Assembly (NCBI GenBank): GCA_964017065.1
Contig: OZ024784.1
Coordinates: forward strand, 14,489,152-14,553,151
DNA length: 64,000 bases
DNA from: Haliclona indistincta
Lineage: Eukaryota; Porifera; Demospongiae; Haplosclerida; Chalinidae
Direction: 5' to 3'
The notes under the pieces are model-generated. The model ran no database searches. It saw nothing but the letters and a program-made list of their open reading frames with translations, and was not told the DNA's origin. Positions 11,639 through 22,400 of this stretch are shown piece after piece; position 1 is the stretch's first letter; every line of letters starts with the position of its first letter. The position numbers and the translations under genes are program-made.

Positions 11639-14600
11639 ATGTCTTCGTGTAAGTTTAAAGGAACTACTTTGCGTCGACACAAAAGCTCGAAGCCCTATGA
11701 AAGACCTAAGGTCGTCAAGTGCTGACTGTGCACGTGTGTTCATGATGGCCGATGATGGCGGTTTCATCAGTACAGTTTCTATATTCAGGGTATTGTTGCA
11801 ACAGTCTCGGAAACAGTGAAGAACTGGGTCGGACCTAGTAGCTGGTTTTCTTGGGGCGAGAAGGAAGACCAAGACCCCAAGACTAGTTGTGAGTCCTTTT
11901 TACCACCCCCTCCCGGTACAGCATCTCGTAATGCATACCCTAGTGTGTATTACTTGTCTTGTATAGGGTTTCTTGATGGATTGACAGATAACAAGCTCAT
12001 GATGGATGAATCTGTAGGCAGCAAGGTAGAGAAAGATGGACGATCTTCTGAAGAAGAGGTTTGCAGTTGATTTGATAGTGTATTAGTAATTTAGTGATCT
12101 AGATGGAAGATGCCCTATATTCACCACAGAATGATCTCCAATCTCAATCCCCTCAACCGCTACCAGCTGTGTCACAAATAGCACCACCTCTGCACAAACA
12201 AATGCTGTTTAATAGCAATATTATAGTGATCAACAGAGGAGCAAGCAGTAGTGGTGGAACCACCAGTAGCAGCAGTCCCTCTTCTTATTTGTCGTCCCAC
12301 TTCATTTCTCGATCTCCATTTCGTTCTCCATACTATTCTGGGAGGACATCATTTGGCGGAATGGCCTCTAAACAGAAGCTGTCCAACAAGAGGACTCGCC
12401 CAGTTGATGCGGTTAGTAATAACTGATAGCTACACTGGGCTGTATACCTAGAATTAGGTATATCGCAGTATCACTATGTTATCTAAGCGGTATACTACAT
12501 CACTAATGTGTATATGATAATATTGAATTACTAATAATACCACACTTACATTGCTTCTTGCAAGGAAGATTTGAGTGTAAAGCGTCACCTTGCATTAACT
12601 AATTTGTCAAATCACTGGTATTTATTCACACAATGGAGCATGATATTTTAACGCATTAGTGCTTTGCAGTTTATACTTTACCCTTGCAAGAAGTAATAAA
12701 ACTGCTGTATTAATGGTATTGCTACGGTAACGTGCGTGAGTAGCACCAAGGGCATATAGAGTCAAGAGGGCATGCAACTGTCAATCACTCCCGTAGGATA
12801 GCGAAATATTGTTACTAAAATTAGAAGTTATGCCCATCAATTACTGACGTAGAAAAAAAGTGGGCGGTATAGCTATGTTTCCTTCTTTGTCATCTGTACA
12901 TATTTTCTCTTTCCTATCGTCATGTTCTCACTCAGTTCACTTGCACTTTAACATAATAATAATAATAACTTATTGTCAACACATGCGAATTGATGCGATA
13001 CTAATTTGTGAAAAAATAATATTATTGGGTATAATAGTTGTTCCGCTATAATTATTTCAAATGTTACTATAAATTATTGATCAATACTGCCCAGCTTTAA
13101 GCTACACGGCCTAATTTTAGCCTTACTCACAAATGGCTACTTCTATCATACAGCTCCCAGTACGACAGACAGTAAAGGCAAGACAGATTGCTCAGGATAA
13201 ACGTGCAACCACTACCAGCCAGTTATCTCAGCGTATACTGGACACTCTTCAGTCTCTTGGATCCCCACTGAGTGATGCTAGGAAACTGCCACTAAGAGTA
13301 AGAATTCTATTTAACCTAAGAACTTTGCTGACATCCTTTTCTTTGTCTAGCCTGCAAAAAGAATGAAGGTTGATGCTTCTGTTAAAGATTCGTCTGCATC
13401 TGTCTCTTCTCCCACTCTTCCTCCGCCTCCTGTGAATCCTCTCCTCACCATAAACCCTCCCACCTCATCGCTGTCAAGACCCAGCCATCGTGCGGCTGTG
13501 ACTGTGTCACAATCACCAGTGCTGTCCCCTCCCCCTTCTTCATCTTCTCCTATCAAGCACTATACACCACCAACACCACAGCTCTCTACTGCTACTACTA
13601 CAGTGAGCACATGTGTGTGAAATGTATCTTAATTTAGTTTTTTTTCCTCTTTACAGCTATCTCCATGTATTAGTATGGGCAAGGGAGGAGGAGGAGGAAA
13701 GATGAAACGTGACAAACAGTCACTTCACTTTACTCGTCAACCTGACCAGCACAATCTGAACCCATCTCCTCTCCCACCACCAATCTCTCTGTCTGTTCTT
13801 TCCTCCTCTCCTTTCTCATTCCCATTCTCTTCCCCTTTCCCTTTTGTCTCCGCTTCCTCTTCATCTGTATTTTCTTGTGGCAATATTCAGCTACCAACTA
13901 CCAAGGTAACAATAATAATTATCTCATCCTTGATGATAAATTATCTTCTTTTAGGCACCTTTATTACCTCTTCCCAACACATCCCTCAGTCCCTTTGGTG
14001 TTAATAAACCACCAACCGCCACGACCTCTGCTTCCTCATCGTTTGGGTTTGCTAAGCCTAAAGTACTGTCAGGTGCTGCTGTATCACAGACCTCATCAAT
14101 CAAACAGGTATTATCTATGTTCAATTTATTATCAAGCTTGGTTTTTCTTCATTCAGGGTTCTCCCTTTCAGTTTAGCTCTCCTCATCATGTAACAACTGC
14201 ATCTGAAAAGCTGCCTTCAGCTCACCAGACATTGACCAGCGGCATCACCACCTCACCCACTGTACAGCTGAACAAACCACAGAAAAGTGCGTCCCAATAG
14301 CTACAGATAAGTTCAGATGTGAAGTACTGCAGAATCTATTATTTTCCTGTCAATTATTGTGTATCTCCAACCCTCAGCTTCCTCTCCTGCTCCTAAGCCA
14401 TCTTCCATGAGTGTGCTGGAGGTTCTCAAGAGACCAGAGTACAAGCTAGAGAACATTAGGAAGGATGCTGCCGCTGCAGCAGCTGCTGAAACGATTGATC
14501 TAACTTCTGACGATGATGAAGACGAGGTGGTCAAGGAGATATCAAAAAGCAAGGGAAAGGTTACATGCCAATATTATGTCTATTTTTACATGTGTGTAAT

Positions 14601-15759
14601 CTTTTTGTTATAGGAATCGGTCTCCATTACATCAGCCAGCACTATGCAGGCAAAGCCACTTGCTCTTCAATCCACCACCTTGTCTTCATCATCATGGACT
14701 TGTGATGACTGTTGGATCAGCAATAAAGACAGTTCATCTTCTTGCGTTGCTTGTGGTGCTAGTAAGCCAGGAAATAAGCCAGCTTCCTCAAGCAACCCGG
14801 CCTCAGGTCTTTTCTCTTCTAGCAAACCGAGCTCCACCTTTAACAACTCAGGCCCTACTTTACCATGTTCAAGCAATACAGTACCTGGCTCTTCAAACAA
14901 CTCTGGGCCTTCCACCTCAAGTAATCCTTCCTCCTCATGGACCTGTAATGATTGCTGGGTCAACAATAAAGACACCTCTCTTGCGTGTGTTGCATGTGGT
15001 GGCAAGAAACCAGGCAACAACCCAGTAGCTACTACTGTGCTTGCAGAAGGTGCTACCTTAGTCAGTGAAGGATTGTCTCTCTTTTCTGGTGCTGATGGTG
15101 GTTTCAATCTTTCTTCAGGTGGACTGTTGTTTGGTAGTCCGTCAACCTCTAGCAACGCCTCTACTACTGTCTCTATGCAAGCTGCTGCACCACCATCATT
15201 CATGTTTTCAGGTTCCAAGCAACGTCCTACAATGACTGCATATTCAGGTGGTGGACTGTTTGCCCCCCAATGCATCTTGCCTGCTGCTACAACTGTTATT
15301 TGGACAAACAGTATCTTTCAGCCAGTTGCCTCTACTCCGGCCTCCAGTTTTAACTTTTCTGATGGTTTGGGTCCTGCTCCATTCATGTTTGGACAGCAAA
15401 CACCAGCCAATAACCCTCCTACTTCTACACCTTCTGCATTGTTCTCATCAACACCAAAGATCAACTTTGCTGCTCAGAGTGGTGCAGGAGGTGGAATTTT
15501 TAGTCAATTAGCAGAGCAAAGCCAGAGTGGCCCCTCGTCCATGTTTCAGTTCTCTGCTTCTTCCTCTTTACCACAGCAGCCATTGGCGATGGGAGGTGGC
15601 TTGCCTAACACTGGCAATTTCATTATTAATGCACGGTCAGTAATGCAGTTTGGAGCAATTGATGGTACTGTTGCTGCTGGATCTATGTTTTCTGCTGGTT
15701 TAGTAGGAGGAGGAGGAGCTAAGAGGGTGATCAAGAAAGCTGCAAGGCGGAAAAAATGA
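11639..15759 (+). CDS. NUP153: Nucleoporin NUP153 homologue
   Basis: About eleven exons, starting 11639-11710 and 11789-11888 and ending 15759, match vertebrate NUP153 motif by motif. The N-terminus has KPYERPKGIVATVSETVKN, corresponding to the amphipathic, pore-targeting helix. Further on are SGRTSFGGMA, then ILDTLQSLGSPLSDARKLP, a GGGGGKMKRDK segment and VLEVLKRPEY. Two RanBP2-type zinc fingers follow (about 14695-14770 and 14935-15010, pattern WTCxDCWxxNKDxxxxCxACG). The C-terminus is Ser/Gly/Phe-rich with FG-type motifs and ends in a basic KRVIKKAARRKK tail like the vertebrate one. NUP153 sits in the nuclear basket and binds importin, Ran and lamina. Vertebrate NUP153 has four zinc fingers, this one two. 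An intron of about 710 bp lies at 12412-13122. The intron at 11889 might be retained in frame, so that junction is uncertain. Confidence 0.9.
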
Positions 15760-16314
15760 CGATGCCTCCAAAATTATTGTATCATGCACATCCTGAATCA
15801 TCATCATCTCCGTCATTCTGAAACAGTTGCTTCATTAATTTTACATTATTAACATGTTCATGACAGTAATAATACTGTTTTTATTACTGGTATTTTGATC
15901 TTTTTGTGACATGTACAAAAAAACTTCTTTGCTGATTACTTCAATCTTTCATCAACAATACGACATCTTGAGTGTTAAGAAATTAATTTTGTAATGATAA
16001 AACTAAAATTGACTTGTGGTTGTTTGATGATAGTGTTAGAAGTGTGCTTTAGAGACTCCACTGTATCTGTAATGGACAAAAAGAGTGAGCGATATCAAAA
16101 TTATTTGGTGAATGGTGGATTAATTTTGGCACCCAGCACCTAGCTCATGTATTAGTATACACATAATGTTTGTAATAGAAAAAGCAGAAAGTTTGCCGAT
16201 TATTTTGCCAAAATTTAATTCCACCAAATTGCCCGCTATAACAGTAGATTTGCGTTCACTTAGCCATCCTGTTTTTTTTTCCCAATAGTCGACTGCCACC
16301 TCCACCACCACCCA
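15760..16314. other. Intergenic region after NUP153
   Basis: AT-rich sequence holds the NUP153 3' UTR and then the left edge of the Ty3/gypsy remnant. Nothing coding is supported. The segment near 16100-16250, with 'ttaattttggcac' and 'ttgccaaaattta', resembles the dispersed AT-rich repeats seen near 42460 and 61205. Confidence 0.45.
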
Positions 16315-18062
16315 GTGATGGTAAGTGCTGTACTAGCCTTTCCTGATTTTAATCAAAATTTTGTCTTGGATTGTGACGCTAGCGGTGAAGGACTGGGTGC
16401 AGTACTATCTCAGTGTGATAACTGGACAGAGAGACCTGTGGCGTATGCAAGTCGGCGGCTTACAAAATCTGAGCGACGATACTGCGCAACCAGAAGAGAA
16501 ATGCTGGCATTGGTCAAGGGTGCTCAACATTTTCAATTTTATCTCCTTGGTTGCTCTTTTCTTGCTCGTACAGATCATCATGCTCTCAAGTGGTTACAGT
16601 CATTTAAAGAGCCTGAGGGTCAAGTGGCACGATGGTTAGAGCTACTCTCAAGATTTGATTTTACTGTCAGCCATCGTGCTGGGCAAAAACATGGGAATGC
16701 GGATGCTTTATCCCGAAGACCTTGCTCTCAATGCGGCGAAGGTGACTCCTTATTTCAAGATCAGCCTACTGTGGCAATGATTGTAATTGGTTTCGACAGT
16801 GGATCTATTGCAACATCAGCAGGCTGATCCCGATTTGTCACAGATGATCTCTTGGCTGAAAACTGATACTCTCCCTTCTCAGTTTCCAAGACATGTTAGC
16901 CATCGTCTTCAAACTCTTTGGTCGCAAAGACAATCAGAAATGACTTACTTTATCGTCAGTGGGAGGATGTTCCACATGGAGGAGCATGCAAGAGACTTCA
17001 ATTGGTCCTTCCGACAACTCTTGTTCCTGTTGTTTTGGAGGAGCTACATGACTCAACCACTGGGGGTCATCTTGGAGTGACCAAGACTTCGGAAAAAGTC
17101 CGACAGAGATTTTACTGGACTGGGCAGCGACGAGATGTCGAAGATTGGTGCCGTTGTTGTCCATTATGTATCTCCAGAAAGAGTCCTTCCAAGAAACCAC
17201 GAACACAAATGCAAATAGAACAAGTAGGGGTACCATACAGATCAGGGCCGTAATTTCGAGTCTTGTTTACTCAAGCAAACCTGTGAGCTCTTGGAAATCA
17301 AGAAGACAAGAACCACACCATATCATCCTCAATCTGATGGCATGATCGAGCGATTCAACAGGACTCTGTTGACATTGCTAAGCCTCGCAGCAGTGGAAGA
17401 TGAGACTCACTGGGATGTTAAGCTCCCCATGCTAATGATGGCATATCGATCGAGTCAACATGAAACATCTGGAGCCTCGCCCTACAGTCTGATGTTTGGA
17501 CGAGAGTTACGTTTGCCAGTGGATCTCATGTTCGGACTGCCAGAGACTGAAACTTCTCCCAACACTAATCAGTCCATTTAAGATTGTCAAGGTTTTGAGT
17601 GATTCCCATTACAGAATCACAAGCATCGAACCTCCTCATCGACGCCTTGTCGTACATTTTGACAGACTTAAGCCATTCAAAGAAAGATCTACTCCTGCTA
17701 CTCCAGCTCCAGCAGAAGAAGTACCAGATACAGTTATATTTCCATTCAATCACCACTCGGAGGAAGAGTCAGAACACGATACCTCTTCGTCAGGAGCATC
17801 ATCATCGTCATCCAATGACTTTGAATCATGTGAAGATACTGATCCAAGTGATTCAGAAGACACGAATAGAAACTCAGAAGAGGACTCGCGTGATGATACG
17901 GATTCCAGTGAAGAGTTTGTTCCAAATATCTCACTTGCACCTCCTCCAGCTCCAGTTCGAAGGTCTACAAGAGTATGAAACCAAGAGATTTTGGACCGTT
18001 TATCACAGCCTGACACAATGATGAATTGTGTGGACACAATATTTTTTTTAAGGGGGGAGCAG
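16315..18062 (+). mobile_element. Decayed Ty3/gypsy retrotransposon, RNase H to integrase end
   Basis: Frame 16315-16827 encodes the end of a gypsy pol: the RNase H-like domain with DCDASGEGLGAVLSQ, RPVAYASRRL, RTDHHALKWL and the HGNADALSRRP motif. Then, in shifting frames, come the integrase HHCC zinc-finger region (near 17040-17200), part of the catalytic core (HPQSDGMIERFNRTL, 17320-17400) and the C-terminal segment with VVHFDRLKP and a Ser/Asp/Glu-rich tail (to about 17978). Gag, protease and reverse transcriptase are absent, the integrase core is internally deleted and frames are interrupted, so the element is dead. A polypurine tract (AAGGGGGGAG) at about 18050-18059 sits just before the presumed 3' LTR. 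Confidence 0.88.
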
Positions 18063-18205
18063 TGTGGCGAACAATTAAGTAACACTAACTCAGAGACTAA
18101 CTATTCATTTCCTGTTTTTTTATCACTATAAAAAGTGCATGTGTGCAAATAATAACAGAGCTATTTTGGATGCACGCTACATATGCATGGTTGCATGTCG
18201 GGAGT

Positions 18206-18923
18206 TAGCCTCGCCTCCAGGCCACTCCCCCAAAGCTGAGAGATGGCCTGGTACAGACTGTCTGCGCATGCTCCAAAATTACACCAAAACTGGTGTAATT
18301 AGTAAAACACCGTGTACGTTCCGTGAATTTGTTCGCGCACGTTTAGATATACCTCCGTTCCAATTTACATCAACAATGACTAGCGCTACTGTTACTGCTA
18401 CCGATACCTTCAACGACGCTGTAAAATATGCTCTTGAGAGAGTTGGCAAATCTGGAATGGTGCTGCTCGTACGCGATATTACAGCAACGCAGGCTGTGCT
18501 GTCTGGCACCACATAGCTGTAATATCGCGTACGAGCAGCGCTCGGCGAAAACACTCGCATGGATTCCTGCACAGATGGCAGATGAGCATGCTCGAGCAGT
18601 TTTAGCTTCGTACCTTCCGCACAACTAAAGAAAGAGTGTTTACAATCGATCGTGCATAGTCTTCACAGGGCGAGCTCATAGCTCCACGATGGCTAACACT
18701 GCATTGCTGAAATTTGCTATATTCGATGCCTATCAATAGGCAAGCAAACTGCACGCAGCGACTCAGTCTGTACGAATACCCATGGCTAGGAAAATACAGC
18801 TACTTGCAAAGTCATGAATATAATTAATTCTCCAGGTTAATTATCGGTGAAGATATTGCGCGCATGCGTAGACAGTCTGTACCAGGCTATATTATTATGA
18901 TATCTAGCCTGGAGGCGAGGCTA
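18206..18923. mobile_element. 718-bp MITE with terminal inverted repeats and 9-bp target duplication
   Basis: The ends are perfect inverted copies (TAGCCTCGCCTCCAGGC at 18206-18222 and its complement ending at 18923). A second, longer inverted pair lies inside (CCTGGTACAGACTGTCT near 18248 and its complement near 18868). The element is flanked on both sides by GTCGGGAGT (18197-18205 and 18924-18932), a 9-bp target duplication. No transposase is encoded, so it is non-autonomous. A 9-bp duplication suggests a Mutator-like mobiliser; that is an inference. Confidence 0.85.
18462..18539. repeat. Perfect 24-bp inverted repeat with 30-bp loop
   Basis: The arm 18462-18485 (contains CGTACGCGATATTACAGC) is exactly complementary to 18516-18539. 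It lies inside the MITE and could form a strong hairpin in DNA or RNA. Confidence 0.85.
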
Positions 18924-18999
18924 GTCGGGAGTATATGCAGACACATGTATAGGCTAGCAGAGCATACCTGACAGAGCCACAGGTTAATTACACTATTAC

Positions 19000-19403
19000 A
19001 GACCTAGTCACACAGAAACAGGCACTGACAGCAAGCTACTAGCCGCCACTGAGGTGATCAACGGACACTGCCATAGCCTAGCTAGCCTAACAGAGGCGGC
19101 ACCATGACTCACACTATATACACTCAGTGACACAGTGTCAGAGACAGGTCCACGGAGACAGTGACACACACACACACACACACACACACACAAGGGACTG
19201 GGTGACCCGTTACTGGCAGAAGAAACATACCTTGTTGCAGTACCATATGGTCGATCTGGTGAATAGACCACGCCATATGGCCTGGAAGCGCAGTAGCCAC
19301 GCCCATTGCATGCTTGCCAAACCTCGTACATGTAATGCAATCCTGCTATCTATGGTACCAGCCAGCGGGTGTTAGCAGGAGCGTGTGACTGGGCGGGCTA
19401 GGG
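19000..19403. other. Upstream region of the VPS13D-like gene with a (CA)n tract
   Basis: It contains a CA microsatellite at about 19164-19192 and ends at the VPS13D start codon. No gene is supported; small open frames here are repeat-driven. Confidence 0.5.
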
Positions 19404-22400
19404 ATGTTGGAAAGACTTGCTACGTGGTTTCTGAACACGTACGTGGCCGAGTATGTGGGTAACCTGAACACAGACCAACTTTCCATTGGACTTCTCAAAG
19501 GTGTGCACTATTCAGAATTTTATACAGTGCTAGTGTACCCTTGCTAGCTAGCCAAAACAGCAATATGCATACATGTAGCTTTCATTACTGATCATGAGCA
19601 CTAACTGAGGATGTGGTAGCGTGTGTGTGTTTGTGGTCACCGATGAGACCTGCACAATTGACTCTTTTACACAGGAGCTGTGGAATTAGAGAAACTAACC
19701 TTGAAGCGAGATGCTCTAAAGAAGCTTAGATTACCAATTGAGATAAAAGCAGGTAAGATTCATTTCTGCTCCAACTCTTTAATAATTTCCTCTCCACCAA
19801 ATCTCTTAGGTTACATTGGTAAACTTCGTCTGCAAATTCCTGTGGTGTACATCAAGAGTCAGCCATGGGTGATAAAGGTCGATCAGCTCTACCTCATTGC
19901 AGGACCTTGTGATGCCTCAAGTGTGAGTAGACACAGTGATAGATCAATCAGTTGGTTTCATTACCCTCCCTCTCACGCTTAAGTTCTTGTCAGAGGAGGA
20001 AGAGGCATCAGCTGCTAGGACCAAGAAGCTAGCCAAACTAGCAGCACTAGAGCAGGCATGGAGAGAAGAGCAACAGAAGGGTAGATCCTCGTGGTTCTGG
20101 TCTTCCTTTGCCTCCTCCTTTTCATCCACTGTTGCTGAAAACCTACAGGTATTGCTATGTTATCATTATACGGAATATCTGTACTAGTCTAGCAGTGCTG
20201 CATGATATTACTGGACTTGTTCATTGTAGGTTGAGTTCAATGATATTCACATTCGCTATGAGGATGACAGTGTGTCCGGGCTCACTCGGCCTCTGGTGGT
20301 TGGAGCTCTCATTGATCAAGTTGCCATTCAGTCCACTGACAATAACTGGGTCAGACAACCATTCTGCTGTTTGCTGTCTGTGCACTGACTCACACACTCA
20401 CTCACTCACTCACTCACTCACTCAGCCTTCTACTATTTTCTCTTTTCTCTGCAGGAGCCCAGCTTCACAACAGGTACAGACAAGAGCTACAAGCTAGCTG
20501 ACCTTTGCAACCTGTCTATATACTGGGATACTGAACTACTCACAGGATTAGAAGCTGACCAACTAATGGTACAATACAACAATCTACTGTTTTATATTCT
20601 TTTCAATGTTTCTCAGACTGCTTTTCTTCACAAGAAAGCTCAAGTAGTCTCCTCAGCTGACATGATGACCTCCAGTATGTTCACTGCTTCCTCCTCCTCC
20701 ACATTCATCGTTAAACCGGTGTCGGTTCAAGCAAGAATAACTCGCAATTGCTCCTCCTCTCCTCTGCGGATTAGTGACGGTCCTCGTGTGAAGGTGAAGG
20801 TGAGGGTGAAGGAGGTACCTGTGGTGATCTCGGAGGAGCAGTGCTGTGCGTTTGTCAAGTTATCCTCAACGGTTGCAATGCGAACACTATCACAGCGTTA
20901 CAGTAGATGGAGACCGACCAGTTCTGTGCATGAGAGGTATGCTGACTAACTGTGTAGCTGCACTGTCTGTCTGTTTCTCTGTCTAGTCCTCGTGAATGGT
21001 GGAAATTTGCTATTTCTGTTATCATGCGTGATATTCGGGAAAGAACAGGTCGTCTGTCGTGTCAGTTTATATTGCGACGAGCCAGACAGTGTGTTTCCTA
21101 TGTGGACTTCTACACACTCCATCTCACCAATGCTAGCTTAATGGCTGAGGAGAAGGATGAAATGGGAAAGGTAGAGGAGGAATTGAGCTATGAAGAGCTG
21201 GCCATCCTTCGGAAAGTGGCCATGCAGAGAGTGAGAGAACAGTACAAGGTGCAGTGGTCATTGCTTAACTTATTCCTCACAATTATGTTCCATCATTCTA
21301 TAGGTTGATCAACAATTAGACCACTCAGAGACTGAGACTGGTTCCCAAGGTCTTGTTCAACGCTGGTTCCCAGGATGGGTCTCAGGCTATTACAGTCAGG
21401 CTGACCAGGGCACAGCTCAAGAGACAGTGCCACCCGTTGACGAGGAAGAACTGCTAGATGAGCTCGGCCTAGAGGAGGATGGCAATAGCAAGCTGCTCAG
21501 GGACAGAATATTTGCTGTTGTGTCATTCTCTTTAGAACGTGGTGTCATTCAGCTGGTCCCTAGTGGTACGCCTCACTCTGCGCTTGGACAGGAACCCATT
21601 CTAGAGCTGGTGGTCTCAGACCTATTCAGCCATGTTGACTACAGACCTCGTCTGAGATACTCACAGTACGAGCTGTCCTTAGGCAGTGTGTGTGTGCAGG
21701 ATCACATGCTAGACCAACTGGAGTCACCATTTCATGTGCTCGTGAAACCCAAAGAGCTCACTACAGTCAGTAAACTATTTTGTGTATGTCTATAGCTATA
21801 TTTATGCTGTGTGTGTGTGTGTACAATGCAGATTCCATCACAAGAACAACAGCTCTTATCCTCTCCACCATCCTTTCTGTCATCTCCTTCCTCCTCGTCT
21901 TCTTCCACTGGCAGTTCTCTACTCAATGTCCACTTCCTTCAGAAGCAAGTTGATCATCACGCCTCTCATACACTACAGGTCACCATGCGTCCACTAGAGA
22001 TTGTCTACAACAGACCCCTGGTAGCTAGAATGAAACAGTTCTTTCTCCTTGATCACTTCACCAGTGAGGATGCCTGGCAAGCTATACCTTCATCAGAGAC
22101 TGCTTCACGATTGGGTGATATAGTGGGCAGGTCTGACCACTCCTTTCTTGATCACTTGACGGTTCAGTTGAACATATGTGCACCTCATGTGATAATACCA
22201 CAGGACATCACTGATCACAATACCTCACTGGTACGTAGGGTGTGTGCATGAACACCATCGATCAATGTGATGTAATACAGGTGATGGTTGATCTTGGTAA
22301 CCTGACCTTTGAGACCAAATCTACTACCAGCAGTAGAGGAGGATTGATGGATGAGAGTAATCCAGAAGATGACACTCTTGAAGAGTACGATGAAGATGGT

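Larger units (their letters stand above)
18063..18999 (+). mobile_element. Probable 3' LTR of the gypsy element, split by a MITE
   Basis: TGTGGCGAAC follows directly after the polypurine tract, as expected for an LTR start. A TATAAAA box lies near 18127-18135. The left piece runs to 18205; after the inserted MITE the sequence resumes at 18933 and may end near '...actattaca' at about 18999. No second LTR is present to confirm the right boundary, so the end is a guess. Confidence 0.45.

Noticed and set aside
12551..12715. Inverted CTTCTTGCAAGG pair in a NUP153 intron as a MITE
   Set aside because: Arms match over only about 12 bp with weak extension; no target duplication seen.
18139..18628. 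Open frame of 125 codons
   Set aside because: Lies across the LTR and MITE, including its inverted repeat; no domain.
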